Assembly (NCBI GenBank): GCA_015231175.1
Contig: JADGBZ010000035.1
Coordinates: 1-32,620 of the forward strand
From: Magnetococcales bacterium
GTDB lineage: Bacteria > Pseudomonadota > Magnetococcia > Magnetococcales > DC0425bin3
Direction of reading: 5' to 3'
DNA length: 32,620 nt
In this document: piece by piece, positions 17,698 to 26,643 of the stretch
Layout of the letters: the number at the start of each line of letters is the position of its first letter
Position numbering within the stretch: the stretch's first letter is position 1
The notes under the pieces: generated by a model
The model's database searches: none
Told to the model about the DNA's origin: nothing
Seen by the model: only the letters and a program-made list of their open reading frames with translations
Made by a program: the position numbers and the translations under genes

Positions 17698-18768
17698 ATG
17701 AGTCCATCAAACCTGTTGTTCACTTCCTCTCCCCACGTTCACGGGGGAGATTCCATTCCCCGGATCATGCAGACGGTCATCTGGGCGCTTGTACCTGCCA
17801 TCCTCCTGTCCGTTTGGATTTTTGGTTGGCCGGCGCTCCTGGTGATCGTCATCACCACACTGGCCGCCGTCGCAACCGAATACATGATGGCCAGGATCAG
17901 GTGCCGACCGGCCCCTCTGGGCGACCTTTCCGCTGCCTTGACGGGCTTGTTGCTCGCCCTGACTCTGCCACCCCACAGCCCCTGGTGGATCTGTGTGGCT
18001 GGCGGTTTTTTTGCCATTCTGCTGGGCAAACAGGTCTACGGCGGGTTGGGATACAACATGTTCAACCCCGCCCTGATCGCCCGAGTGTTCTTGTTGGTCT
18101 CCTTCCCTGTCGAGCTGACCACATGGCCACAACCCAGCGGCCTGATGTCTCCACAGGCCCTGTCGTTCGGTGACGCCCTCTCTCTGATATTTTCCGGACA
18201 CCTGCCTCCCGGCGGGGTCGTGGATGCAATCAGTTCCGCCACTCCACTGGGGCAGTATCACATCGGATTGAGCATGGGCAAGACAGTCCAGGATGTACTG
18301 GGCGGCGCCTATGCCTTCGACCACCTCAAGGCCGCCACCGGTTTCATCGCCGGGTCGTTGGGAGAGACTTCCGCCGTTCTCCTGGCCCTGGGAGGTCTCT
18401 ACCTGCTCGCCAAGCGCATCATCACCTGGCACATCCCCCTCTCCATGCTGGCCGGTTGTCTGGTGCCCGCCACCATCTTCTGGTTGCTGGATGGGACAAG
18501 GTACCCCGACCCCATTTTTCATCTGGTGACGGGTGGTTTGGTGATGGGTGTCTTTTTCATGGCAACCGATATGGTCACCTCTCCCGTAACGCCGTTGGGA
18601 CAGATCCTGTTCGGCGCCGGATGCGGGTTGCTGACCTACATCATCCGCACCTGGGGTGGTTACCCGGAAGGGGTCTCCTTCGCCATCGTCATCATGAATG
18701 CCGTTGTTCCCCTGTTGGATCAATACACGCGGCCAGTGGTCTACGGAAAAGCCAAGAAGAACGCTTAG
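17698..18768 (+). CDS. rnfD: RnfD, flavinylated membrane subunit
   Basis: 356 residues from ATG 17698, whose N-terminus (MSPSNLLFTSSPHVH) aligns with other RnfD better than the longer form from 17671. Ten or so transmembrane helices. GDLSAALTGLLLALTLPP, KQVYGGLGYNMFNPA and FMATDMVTSPVTPLG are family motifs. The covalent FMN site is DAISSAT, with Thr182 as attachment residue; the usual Gly before Ala-Thr is Ser here. Lies 135 bp after rnfC. An ApbE flavin transferase would be needed and is not in the window. Confidence 0.96.
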   Translation: MSPSNLLFTSSPHVHGGDSIPRIMQTVIWALVPAILLSVWIFGWPALLVIVITTLAAVATEYMMARIRCRPAPLGDLSAALTGLLLALTLPPHSPWWICVAGGFFAILLGKQVYGGLGYNMFNPALIARVFLLVSFPVELTTWPQPSGLMSPQALSFGDALSLIFSGHLPPGGVVDAISSATPLGQYHIGLSMGKTVQDVLGGAYAFDHLKAATGFIAGSLGETSAVLLALGGLYLLAKRIITWHIPLSMLAGCLVPATIFWLLDGTRYPDPIFHLVTGGLVMGVFFMATDMVTSPVTPLGQILFGAGCGLLTYIIRTWGGYPEGVSFAIVIMNAVVPLLDQYTRPVVYGKAKKNA

Positions 18769-18791
18769 GATGGATATTGAGGAGTTTGGCA

Positions 18792-19421
18792 ATGCCTGAC
18801 TTTTTCAGAATGGGTCTGATTCTTATGGTTGTCGGCTTGACTGCCACCGCCATACTGGCTGGAACGGACTCCATCACCAAGGGCCCCATCGCCGAGGCCA
18901 AGCGGCAGGAACTCTTGCATGCCCTGCAGCAAGTCCTCCCCCCGGGGTTTGACAACAGTCCCGACCAGGACTTCATCGTCGTCAACGATGCCCGATTGGA
19001 TAAAAAGAGCAGCCCCGTAAAAATCTACCGGGCCCGTGGGAAGGGTGCCGACCTGGGCGCCGCCTTTACGGTCATCGCTCCCAATGGCTACTCAGGTGAT
19101 ATCGAAATCCTGTTGGGCATGGCCGCAGGGGGTACAGTCTCCAGCATCCGGATCCTCTCCCACAAAGAGACCCCGGGATTGGGGGACAAGTTTGCGACCA
19201 CATCATGGCCGGATGCCTTCAAAGGAAAGACCGCCAGCAACGTCAAATGGGGAGTCAAAAAGGACGGCGGGGATTTTGACCAATTTGCCGGCGCCACCAT
19301 CACCCCACGCGCCATCGTCGGCGCTGTCAAACGCGGGTTGGATTTCTTTGTCGAAAATGAGGCCAAATTGTTTGCCAAAGCGGCCCCTGCTGCAACCAAG
19401 GCGATGGAGGTCAGGCCATGA
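18792..19421 (+). CDS. rnfG: RnfG, periplasmic FMN-bearing subunit
   Basis: 209 residues from ATG 18792, with GGAG seven bases upstream; the open frame reaches back into rnfD but that is overlap. An N-terminal membrane anchor (about 5-25) is followed by the FMN-binding domain: VIAPNGYSGDIEILLGM, SHKETPGLGDK and the flavinylation motif DQFAGAT with Thr169 as attachment site (family pattern Dxx[ST]GAT; the Ser/Thr is Ala here). RnfG passes electrons between flavins on the outer face. Its stop overlaps the rnfE start (ATGA). Confidence 0.95.
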   Translation: MPDFFRMGLILMVVGLTATAILAGTDSITKGPIAEAKRQELLHALQQVLPPGFDNSPDQDFIVVNDARLDKKSSPVKIYRARGKGADLGAAFTVIAPNGYSGDIEILLGMAAGGTVSSIRILSHKETPGLGDKFATTSWPDAFKGKTASNVKWGVKKDGGDFDQFAGATITPRAIVGAVKRGLDFFVENEAKLFAKAAPAATKAMEVRP

Positions 19422-20020
19422 GTGAAACCGGAACAATCGTCAAAAACGGCCTTTGGGACAACAACGTCATCTTTGTCCAACTGTTGGGCATGTGTCCCTT
19501 GCTGGGGGTCTCGACCAACGCCGTCAATGGCATCGGCATGGGTTTGGCTACAACGTTCGTGCTGGTTGGATCCAACGTCGTGGTCTCCTGGGTTCGGAAC
19601 TTTATCCCGAATGACATCCGCATTCCCGCCTTTGTCATCATCATCGCGAGTTTTGTGACTGTCGTCGATTTGATGATGAACGCCTTTTTCCTGAGCCTGC
19701 ACAAGGTGCTGGGCATCTTCATTCCCCTGATCGTGGTCAACTGTGCCATCCTGGGCAGAGCTGAGGCTTTTGCCTGCAAGAACAAGGCGCTTCCGTCGGT
19801 TATCGACGGTTTGTCAACCGGCCTTGGATTCACCCTGGCTCTGTTTATCCTGGGATCGTGCCGTGAGCTGCTGGGATCGGGAAAGTTATTTGGCATGGAT
19901 GTGTTGGGGCCTTCCTACCATCCGGCCATCGGTTTCATCCTTCCTCCTGGCGCCTTTATCGTCCTGGGCTTTATCCTGGTGGCGGTCAGATGGTTGAACG
20001 CCAGACAAGCCAAAGCCTGA
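19418..20020 (+). CDS. rnfE: RnfE, ion-translocating oxidoreductase membrane subunit
   Basis: 200 residues. ATG 19418 overlaps the rnfG stop, indicating translational coupling. Six transmembrane helices, homologous to RnfA: NNVIFVQLLGMCPLLGVS and IPLIVVNCAILGRAEAFA contain the conserved cysteines of the RnfA/E membrane 2Fe-2S site; GSCRELLGSGKLFG near the C-terminus is an RnfE hallmark. Completes the canonical rnfABCDGE set. Confidence 0.97.
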   Translation: MSETGTIVKNGLWDNNVIFVQLLGMCPLLGVSTNAVNGIGMGLATTFVLVGSNVVVSWVRNFIPNDIRIPAFVIIIASFVTVVDLMMNAFFLSLHKVLGIFIPLIVVNCAILGRAEAFACKNKALPSVIDGLSTGLGFTLALFILGSCRELLGSGKLFGMDVLGPSYHPAIGFILPPGAFIVLGFILVAVRWLNARQAKA

Positions 20021-20045
20021 TCGTACCGTTGGGGAGCATCGACGC

Positions 20046-20426
20046 ATGAAAATCGCGGTGGTTTACGCCGAAGCTGCAAAGCAGACCGTCATCGAGTTCG
20101 AGGCCAACGATGGCATCACCGCAGCCGAGGCTGTGGAGCGCTCTGGAATCATGAAGAAATTCCCCCAGATCACCCTGGAAAGCAACAAGCTGGGCATTTT
20201 CAGCAAGATTGTCGAACCCGGGCAGGTTCTCGTGGCGGGTGATCGCGTGGAGATCTATCGCCCCGCTCTGGGCAAGCCCCCCAAAAAAGAGCGTGCCGCC
20301 AAAGAGTCGGATGCCGATGCCGACGGGGAGGCCAGTGCAACCAAGTCGGCCAAACTGGCCGCCGCCAAAAAACGGGTTGCCGCCGCCAAAACCAAATCCG
20401 ACGAGACAAAAGCCACGGCAGGCTGA
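20046..20426 (+). CDS. rnfH: RnfH-family ubiquitin-like protein with Lys/Ala-rich tail
   Basis: 126 residues, 25 bp after rnfE. Residues 1-78 match the RnfH/UPF0125 beta-grasp fold (MKIAVVYAEAAKQTVIEFEAN; KLGIFSKIVEPGQVLVAGDRVEIYRPA). The remaining 48 residues are a low-complexity Lys/Ala tail (AAAKKRVAAAKTKS) that most RnfH lack. RnfH is encoded with rnf genes in several alphaproteobacteria, but its job is not well defined; sulfur-carrier-like function has been suggested from its fold. Confidence 0.88.
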   Translation: MKIAVVYAEAAKQTVIEFEANDGITAAEAVERSGIMKKFPQITLESNKLGIFSKIVEPGQVLVAGDRVEIYRPALGKPPKKERAAKESDADADGEASATKSAKLAAAKKRVAAAKTKSDETKATAG

Positions 20427-20452
20427 CATTCCTGAATCAGGAGGGAGTTGCG

Positions 20453-20947
20453 ATGCGTGAGCAGGCCCGTGTTTTCGCTCTTGATGGCCAGCATGCGTTG
20501 GTGGTCGGTCAAAAGCAACGTGGATGTGGCACGTGTCCTCAGGAGGCCGGTTGTTCGACGCTCTCCCTGGGAGGTGGCAACAAAGAGGTGCATGTCCGTG
20601 CTCTCAACCCGATTGGCGCTGAGGTCGGCGATCTTGTAACCCTGGAAATTTCGAATCGTCACTTTTTGCGTTCCTCTTTTCTTGTCTACGTCGTACCGGT
20701 GTTGGTTCTCTTTTGTGGGGGATTTTTGTTTCAGTCCATCGGATCCAGGCTGGGTCTTGCGGCCAGTGATGCCGAAGCCCTGGGTGGTGGCGCCGGCATG
20801 CTCTGTTTTGGGCTCTTTTTTTTTTGGCTGAAACAGCGCAACAAACGCCTGGAAAAGAGAGGGGCCGGTGTTCCCACTATTGTGGAAATTGCCCATCCGC
20901 TTGAGGCTTGCGCGACCGTTATTCCGATCAAAAGTCAGCATCATTGA
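20453..20947 (+). CDS. rseC: RseC/RsxC-associated membrane protein (SoxR-reducing system family)
   Basis: 164 residues, start ATG 20453 behind GGAGGG. The N-terminal domain carries the RseC cysteine motif C25-x2-C28-x5-C34 (CGTCPQEAGC). Two transmembrane helices follow (about 72-95 and 105-125) and a basic KQRNKRLEKR loop. RseC-family proteins occur with rnf/rsx operons; in Escherichia coli RseC takes part with Rsx in keeping SoxR reduced. Position directly after rnfH supports this assignment. The EcfT-like gene overlaps or abuts its stop. Confidence 0.88.
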   Translation: MREQARVFALDGQHALVVGQKQRGCGTCPQEAGCSTLSLGGGNKEVHVRALNPIGAEVGDLVTLEISNRHFLRSSFLVYVVPVLVLFCGGFLFQSIGSRLGLAASDAEALGGGAGMLCFGLFFFWLKQRNKRLEKRGAGVPTIVEIAHPLEACATVIPIKSQHH

Positions 20948-21756
20948 AAAATCCGTTGGCCGCCATACATCAACAGCCAACCCTTTCGGTTCGTCGCCCC
21001 TCCCCCTGCTTCCTGCAACGTTGTGATCCCCGCAGCCGTTTTGCTGCTTTTATCGTCATGTCAATCGTTTTTTCCCGTCTTGGCGATGGATCTCCTGTCA
21101 GGTGGCTCACTGTTGTGGTTGTGCCACTCCTGCCCTGGCTCTCCGCCATGCCGTGGCGTGATTTTTTGTCGCCCCTTTGGAAATTGCGTTGGTTTTTTCT
21201 GTTTCTATTCCTCCTGCATGGTTTTTTTGTGCCAGGGAGCGCGTTGCTCCCTTTTGCCCACGGCCTGAGCAGGCAGGGGGCGCTCGCCGGAGCGCAACAA
21301 TCCATCCACCTGGCCCTCATGGCGACACTCGCCTGGGTTCTCGTGCAGACCTCATCGACCGAGGATTTGATCACAGGCGTGCGAGGATTGTTTGGACCTT
21401 TGGAGAGGGTCGGCATCCCCGTATTGAAATGGGCAACCCTGCTGTCGTGGACCCTGGAGTGCGTTGGCCGCCTGTTGCTGCTGGCCGATGCAAGCCGCCG
21501 GCAGGTCACCCTGGAGAAGAGGGGACAACTCTGGTCAGATGTCCTGACCCTGCTGAGTCAACGGGTCAACCTGTTCATCACCGACATGATGGCTGACATG
21601 ACGCAGCAGGAACACCATTTGATCACCCAAGGGGTCATCACAGGCCTGCCGATACCACCCCATGTTGCCTATCGTCCGGGGTGGCGTGATGTGTTGTTGC
21701 TGACCACTTCCCTTTTCTTTCTGTTCCTCCCTGCTCACGGCCTTGCCAATCTGTGA
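20944..21756 (+). CDS. EcfT-like transmembrane protein (energy-coupling factor/CbiQ family)
   Basis: About 270 residues. No ATG fits; TTG 20944 overlaps the rseC stop (TTGA), while TTG 20908 would lengthen it by 12 residues. Five or six hydrophobic helices (FIVMSIVFSRL, LTVVVVPLLPWLSAM, FFLFLFLLHGFFVPG, LALMATLAWVLVQTSSTEDLI, LLLTTSLFFLFLPAHG) with the cytoplasmic segment LADASRRQVTLEKRG where EcfT/CbiQ proteins carry their Ala-Arg-Gly coupling motifs. Such proteins couple ATPases to substrate-binding S components of vitamin or metal importers. Here the coupling motif is degenerate and no A or S component is nearby, so its partner is unknown. Confidence 0.7.
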   Translation: MKNPLAAIHQQPTLSVRRPSPCFLQRCDPRSRFAAFIVMSIVFSRLGDGSPVRWLTVVVVPLLPWLSAMPWRDFLSPLWKLRWFFLFLFLLHGFFVPGSALLPFAHGLSRQGALAGAQQSIHLALMATLAWVLVQTSSTEDLITGVRGLFGPLERVGIPVLKWATLLSWTLECVGRLLLLADASRRQVTLEKRGQLWSDVLTLLSQRVNLFITDMMADMTQQEHHLITQGVITGLPIPPHVAYRPGWRDVLLLTTSLFFLFLPAHGLANL

Positions 21757-21763
21757 ACCGGGG

Positions 21764-21883
21764 CAACGGCTCCAGTACCCTTTCAAAAAGGGCCTGGACA
21801 CGAAAGCCTTTGTCAGGGCTTCGCCCCGAACCCCACCAGGACTCTGTCCTGGACCTGCCAGGGAGCCAGCCCCCTGGACCCCG
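21764..21883 (+). mobile_element. 147-bp MITE-like element, copy 2 (right end lost in dimer junction)
   Basis: Starts 7 bp after the EcfT-like stop. The left inverted repeat is degenerate (CCAGTACCC retained). The body, including the CCAGGAC-TCT-GTCCTGG hairpin, is nearly identical to copy 3. It ends at ...CCCCGATTC and joins copy 3 directly. Confidence 0.85.
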
Positions 21884-22024
21884 ATTCAGTACCCTTTCAA
21901 AAAAGGCCTGGACATGAAAGCCTTTGTCAGGGCTTCGCCCCGAACCCCACCAGGACTCTGTCCTGGACCTGCCAGGGAGCCAGCCCCCTGGACCCCGATT
22001 CGTTGCCGGGTAGTGAGGCAGGGC
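21878..22024 (+). mobile_element. 147-bp MITE-like element, copy 3 (fused to copy 2)
   Basis: Shares the GATTC at the junction (21883-21887) with copy 2, so the pair is a head-to-tail dimer. The body is intact; the right end (GGGTAGTGAGGCAGGGC) has lost most of its inverted repeat. It ends 14 bp before the ClC stop codon, so the dimer fills the space between two convergent genes. Confidence 0.85.
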
Positions 22025-22038
22025 TTCACCCGACCATG

Positions 22039-23790
22039 TCAGTTGTGCGCCCGGGTCTGTCCAGATTCACGATCCATCAAAGCCTTGTTGTACGCCCGGA
22101 TCACGTCGTGACTGGTGATAATCCCCAAAATCTGGGCAGGATCGATCTGGGAGATCACCACCACCTGTTCGATGCCGGATGCCCCCATCTGGCGGAAGGT
22201 TTCAAACAGATCATCAGTGGGACCAACCTTGAGTATGCGCTGAATGGGAATGTCCCGCACCAGAACCAGATGCTCCAGCCCCTCCTGAAAGGCAACACCA
22301 CGAATTTCCCGGAAAGAGATGGTCCCTTTGATCGCGCCGTCATCTCCTCTGACCAGAAAAAACTCTTCCCGGGTGTTGTGGATCATCTCCTTGATGCGAT
22401 GGATCGTCGTGACATCGGTCACAACAGGACAGGATGGACGCATGATGGCCCCGACCGGAATATCGCGCAGCAGGTTGGCCTCGCGCTGGGTGTCGAGTTT
22501 GATCTCCTTGCGGCTCAAGGCCCGCGTAAACACCGAATGACGATAGATCTGGTGGATCAGCAGGGAGGCAACGATGGACGATACCATCAGGGCCAGCATG
22601 ATCCTGTAGTCACGGGTCAACTCGAACAAAACCAGAATGGAAGTGATGGGCGCCCCCAGGACCGAGGCGCACATCGCTCCCATTCCCACCAAGGCATAGG
22701 CCCCCGACCCGGCGGAGAGGGCCGGAAAAAGAGAGTGCGCATAGGTACCGTAGGCCCCGCCAACCATGGCCCCCAAAAACAGACTCGGTGTAAAGACACC
22801 GCCCGAAAATCCACTTCCCAGGGTGACGGCGGTGGCTATGATCTTGATAAAAACCAGCGCCAGCATCAACATGCCCAAAATCTCTTCCCGGAGGGCATGA
22901 TTCATGGTGTCATAGCCCACCCCCATGATCTGTGGAAACTTGAGGGCGATCAAGCCCACCACAAACCCGCCCAGCATGGGCTTGTAATAGATGGGAACAG
23001 GGATTTTGCGGATCAAATCCTCGGACTTGAACAAGGTGTGCATGAACAAAATGCCGGTCAGGCCACAAACCAACCCCAATCCAACATAGGCGGGTATCTC
23101 CCAGGCGGAAACCAGGGTGTAGTGGGGAACGATGAAAGCAGGAAAATCTCCCAGGTGGATGCGGGCCACCACCGTCGCGATCACGGCGGAAAGAACGACC
23201 GGTGAAAAGGTGGTCAGACCGTAATCCCCCATGATCACCTCCAGGGAAAACATCACCCCGGCAATGGGCGCATTGAAAGAGGCGGCGATACCGGCTGCAA
23301 CCCCACACCCAACCATGGTGCGCATGTGTTTGGTCGTCATCTGTAGATAGCCGCCAAACATGGAAGCAAGCGTTGCCCCCAGATGCACCACGGGGCCTTC
23401 ACGGCCAACTGATCCGCCACAGCCGATGGAGAGCGCACAGGCCAAAATTTTTCCCAAACCATCCTTGGGGTTGATCTTCCCTCCCTTCAAGGCGACAGCC
23501 ACCATCACCTCGGGCACACCATCCCCCCGGGCCCCAGGCAGGAAAAAATGCACCAACGGGCCAAGGATCGCTCCTCCCAGAACAGGCATCAGCAGGATAT
23601 GCCACCAGGCGAGCTCGGACAAAACACTGACGACATCCTCGTCACCGCTGCCCATAAAAAAATACTGACACAATTCGATCAGGCGGCGGAACAAGATCGA
23701 CCCATAACCAACCATGATACCAATGAGAACAGCCATACCGGAAAGGGTGATCTGTTCGTTGACACCCAGTCGGTTGAGAAATTTCAGCAT
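22039..23790 (-). CDS. ClC-family chloride channel/antiporter with C-terminal CBS pair
   Basis: 583 residues from ATG 23790; a TTG start at 23826 is possible. Ribosome sites are weak for both. ClC signature motifs are present: GDGVPEV (residues 89-95, the GxGIP selectivity region), GREGPVVHLG with the gating glutamate at residue 131, and GSGFSGGVFTPSLFLGA. The C-terminal 140 residues form two CBS domains (VGAIMRPSCPVVTDVTTI; VLVRDIPIQRILKVGPTDDL), which usually bind adenine nucleotides and regulate gating. The gating Glu argues for gated Cl- transport, either channel or H+/Cl- exchange; the proton-glutamate was not located. Convergent with the rnf/EcfT operon. Confidence 0.93.
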   Translation of the reverse strand: MLKFLNRLGVNEQITLSGMAVLIGIMVGYGSILFRRLIELCQYFFMGSGDEDVVSVLSELAWWHILLMPVLGGAILGPLVHFFLPGARGDGVPEVMVAVALKGGKINPKDGLGKILACALSIGCGGSVGREGPVVHLGATLASMFGGYLQMTTKHMRTMVGCGVAAGIAASFNAPIAGVMFSLEVIMGDYGLTTFSPVVLSAVIATVVARIHLGDFPAFIVPHYTLVSAWEIPAYVGLGLVCGLTGILFMHTLFKSEDLIRKIPVPIYYKPMLGGFVVGLIALKFPQIMGVGYDTMNHALREEILGMLMLALVFIKIIATAVTLGSGFSGGVFTPSLFLGAMVGGAYGTYAHSLFPALSAGSGAYALVGMGAMCASVLGAPITSILVLFELTRDYRIMLALMVSSIVASLLIHQIYRHSVFTRALSRKEIKLDTQREANLLRDIPVGAIMRPSCPVVTDVTTIHRIKEMIHNTREEFFLVRGDDGAIKGTISFREIRGVAFQEGLEHLVLVRDIPIQRILKVGPTDDLFETFRQMGASGIEQVVVISQIDPAQILGIITSHDVIRAYNKALMDRESGQTRAHN

Positions 23791-23913
23791 GGATCGCTTA
23801 TTCTGCCGCAGGTTTTGGTCGATCAAGAGAGTCAGGGAGCCGGAACCTCATACTAATCCGGGGTGGGGTCCCCCACAAGCAGGATTCCACCCCCCTGACG
23901 GAGAAACCAAAAC

Positions 23914-24198
23914 ATGGAAATTCATTTCATGCCCCAGCCAGCTCCAGAAGCAAAACAGTCGCCAGGCAGCGGCGCTGCCACGGATTTTGTCGCCCTCAAC
24001 GATGCCCGGGCGCGGGTTGTCCGGGATCCGGTCTCCATCTCCACAACAGGAACGTTACGCTCGTTGCAATACCTGGAGAAAGAGATCCAGGCCAGTCTGT
24101 CGCGACTTTTCATGGAGGAGGTATTCGGCAGCAAATCCCAACACATTTCCACCTCGGATCTGGTAACTCAGGATGAAGGGGAGTCACCCGAATTCTGA
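23914..24198 (+). CDS. Small hypothetical protein
   Basis: 94 residues, GGAG ten bases before ATG 23914. The first 35 residues are Pro/Gln/Ala/Gly-rich and probably disordered; residues 50-70 (SLQYLEKEIQASLSRLFMEEVF) form a likely amphipathic helix. No family recognised. Its end overlaps the longest reading frame of the ferredoxin gene downstream, suggesting an operon. It lies divergently from the ClC gene. Confidence 0.55.
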   Translation: MEIHFMPQPAPEAKQSPGSGAATDFVALNDARARVVRDPVSISTTGTLRSLQYLEKEIQASLSRLFMEEVFGSKSQHISTSDLVTQDEGESPEF

Positions 24199-24232
24199 CA
24201 ACTTTTTCCCATCGAACGGGCCCCATACATAC

Positions 24233-24547
24233 ATGAATATGCCAGAATCGACGACTCGGCAGGGAGTCATGTTGCTGGTCTGTGTCAAAGAGCGCATCTC
24301 CCCCACCAACCCATCCTGTGGCAAGCGGGGAGGAACAGCCCTGGCTGAGGCTTTCGCAGATGAACTCGCCCAGCGTCACCTGCCCGTCAAAGTCAAACGG
24401 ATCCTCTGCCTGGGCGAGTGCGCCAAAGGCCCCAATGTCCGTATCGCCCCGGGTGGAAAAACATTTCACGCAGTGCGTATTGAGAATGTGCCGGAAATCC
24501 TGCAAGAATTGGAAAGATTTTTTGGATCTTTGCATGACTCCGCATAG
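24233..24547 (+). CDS. (2Fe-2S) thioredoxin-like ferredoxin
   Basis: 104 residues from ATG 24233; starts at 24173, 24239 and 24269 are also in frame and none has a good ribosome site. The pattern VCVKERISPTNPSCGKRGG followed 30 residues later by CLGECAKGPNV matches the shethna-type/thioredoxin-fold 2Fe-2S ferredoxins (C-x11-C ... C-x3-C), also seen in the NuoE family. It binds one 2Fe-2S cluster; partner unknown. Precedes pckG by 216 bp with a candidate promoter between. Confidence 0.85.
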   Translation: MNMPESTTRQGVMLLVCVKERISPTNPSCGKRGGTALAEAFADELAQRHLPVKVKRILCLGECAKGPNVRIAPGGKTFHAVRIENVPEILQELERFFGSLHDSA

Positions 24548-24586
24548 CCACACCCCATCCGCCCACCTGTGTCCGACATTTCTTCC

Positions 24587-24615
24587 TTGACAAAACATCG
24601 CCTGCATGAGATATG
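24587..24615 (+). promoter_or_regulatory. Candidate sigma-70 promoter upstream of pckG
   Basis: TTGACA (24587-24592), 17-bp spacer, GATATG (24610-24615). The -35 box is perfect, the -10 box weak. The following 140 bp to the pckG start are AT-rich leader sequence. Prediction only. Confidence 0.4.
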
Positions 24616-24763
24616 TGAGAAGTTTGTGCCTGTGTTTTCATGTTTAGTAGAAAATTAGGAATATCTGATATTTGGAATCCGCGCCGCGCACTGACGTATG
24701 TCTCATGTCGACCAGCTGAAAATTTTCAAATCATCCAACGATTTCGTTCCAGGAAAGGTACTC

Positions 24764-26554
24764 ATGATGACGAAAAACGCCAAATTGCTCGCCTGGGTTG
24801 AAGAGATTCGCGCCATGTGCCAGCCTGACAACGTGGCCTGGTGCGATGGAACCAAGGCTGAATATGATCATATGATGAAGTTGCTGCTGGACGCAGGCTT
24901 GGCCACCAAACTGGACGAATCCAAACGTCCCAACAGCTACCATTTCCGCTCTGACCCCTCCGACGTGGCACGGGTCGAGGACCGCACCTACATCGCCAGC
25001 CGGAAAAAGGAAGATGCCGGACCCACCAACAACTGGATCGACCCGGAAGAGCTGAAGAAGACCATGCGCGGCCTGTACAACGGCTGCATGCGTGGACGTA
25101 CCATGTATGTCATTCCCTTCTCCATGGGGCCTGTCGGGTCGCCGATCGCCAAGATTGGCATCGAGATCACAGATAGCCCATACGTAGTGGCCAACATGCA
25201 CATCATGACCCGGGTTGGCACCAAAGTCATGGATGCCCTTGGCGACAACGGCGAGTTCATTCCTTGCCTGCACTCGGTAGGCAAGCCCCTGGCCAAGGGG
25301 GAAAAAGACAATGGCAAATGGCCCTGCGCCCCCATCGAAAAGAAATACATCGCCCACTTCCCGGAGGAACGCCTGATCTGGTCGTATGGTTCCGGCTACG
25401 GCGGCAACGCCCTGCTGGGAAAAAAGTGTCTGGCTCTGCGCATTGCCTCGGCCCAGGCCCGGGATGAAGGGTGGATGGCCGAACACATGCTGATCCTGCG
25501 CCTGACCAATCCTGAAGGTCGGCGTTTCCACGTTGCCGCCGCTTTCCCCAGCGCCTGTGGCAAAACCAACCTGGCCATGTTGCAACCCACCATCCCGGGT
25601 TGGAAGGTCGAGTGCGTCGGTGACGACATCGCCTGGATGAAAATCCGCAACGATGGCCGTCTCTACGCCATCAATCCCGAAGCGGGTTTCTTCGGTGTCG
25701 CCCCCGGCACCAGCAAAAACTCCAACCCCATGGCCATGGAATCCATCCGGGGCAACGCCATTTTCACCAACTGCGTCCTGACGGACGACAACGATGTCTG
25801 GTGGGAAGGGATGGAGACCGAATGCAAACATGGCATCGACTGGAAAGGACGCGACTGGACTCCGGCCTCCAAAGAGGTTGGCGCCCATGCCAATGCCCGC
25901 TTCACCGCCCCGGCCCACCAGTGTCCAACCATCTGCCCTGACTGGGAAAATCCGGAGGGGGTGCCCATCGATATCTTTATCTTCGGTGGTCGCCGCACCC
26001 GGGTCATGCCGTTGGTCCATCAAGCCATGAGCTGGGACCATGGCGTGTTCATGGGCGCTACCGCCGCTTCCGAACCCACCGCCGCCGCCCTGGATGTCAA
26101 ATCCGCCTTGCGGCGTGACCCCATGGCCATGCTGCCCTTCTGTGGTTACAACGTCGGCGACTACTGGCAGCATTGGTTCAACATGGGGGACCGGCTCGGC
26201 GCCAAGGCTCCGGCCATTTTCTACATCAACTGGTTCCGGAAAAACGATGCCGGCAAGTGGCTCTGGCCCGGCTTTGGTGACAATGCCCGTGTCCTCAAGT
26301 GGATGTGTGAGCGGGTCGAGGGCAAGCGTGGCGCCGTGGAGACCCCGATTGGTCTCATGCCCAAGCCCGAGGATCTGGATATGACCGGGCTCGACATATC
26401 CAAAGAAAATCTGGCCGAACTCCTGAAGGTCGATGCCGCTTCTTTCCGATCGGAGCTGGACGACCTGGACAGCTATATGGCCAAGGTGGGTAATCGCCTG
26501 CCCGAGCGCATGCGCAAACAGATCGCTGACTACAAAAAACGCCTCGGCGCCTGA
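24764..26554 (+). CDS. pckG: Phosphoenolpyruvate carboxykinase (GTP)
   Basis: 596 residues from ATG 24764, chosen for AGGAAAGG five bases upstream; ATG 24698 lacks a ribosome site. Length fits GTP-dependent PEPCK (about 600). Motifs: [13 protein letters not shown], the P-loop [12 protein letters not shown], the metal/GTP site [23 protein letters not shown], and [13 protein letters not shown]. The enzyme interconverts oxaloacetate and PEP using GTP/GDP in the cytoplasm, linking the TCA cycle to gluconeogenesis. A candidate promoter lies upstream and an intrinsic terminator downstream, so it is probably a single transcription unit. Confidence 0.97.
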   Translation: MMTKNAKLLAWVEEIRAMCQPDNVAWCDGTKAEYDHMMKLLLDAGLATKLDESKRPNSYHFRSDPSDVARVEDRTYIASRKKEDAGPTNNWIDPEELKKTMRGLYNGCMRGRTMYVIPFSMGPVGSPIAKIGIEITDSPYVVANMHIMTRVGTKVMDALGDNGEFIPCLHSVGKPLAKGEKDNGKWPCAPIEKKYIAHFPEERLIWSYGSGYGGNALLGKKCLALRIASAQARDEGWMAEHMLILRLTNPEGRRFHVAAAFPSACGKTNLAMLQPTIPGWKVECVGDDIAWMKIRNDGRLYAINPEAGFFGVAPGTSKNSNPMAMESIRGNAIFTNCVLTDDNDVWWEGMETECKHGIDWKGRDWTPASKEVGAHANARFTAPAHQCPTICPDWENPEGVPIDIFIFGGRRTRVMPLVHQAMSWDHGVFMGATAASEPTAAALDVKSALRRDPMAMLPFCGYNVGDYWQHWFNMGDRLGAKAPAIFYINWFRKNDAGKWLWPGFGDNARVLKWMCERVEGKRGAVETPIGLMPKPEDLDMTGLDISKENLAELLKVDAASFRSELDDLDSYMAKVGNRLPERMRKQIADYKKRLGA

Positions 26555-26586
26555 TTCAGAGTGCTTCACAATCCTGAGGTTTTGCA

Positions 26587-26612
26587 GGGGGCGGGTTCGC
26601 CCCCTTTTTTTT
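26587..26612 (+). terminator. Rho-independent terminator of pckG
   Basis: Perfect 7-bp stem GGGGGCG / CGCCCCC with a GGTT loop, followed directly by eight T residues (26605-26612), 32 bp after the pckG stop. Confidence 0.95.
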
Positions 26613-26643
26613 GTGTCTGTTCAATACCCATCAAAAACAATTG

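Noticed and set aside
24731-26569. 612-residue open frame antisense to pckG
   Set aside because: pckG is certain from its motifs. The antisense frame shows no family motif and is the usual by-product of GC-rich third positions.
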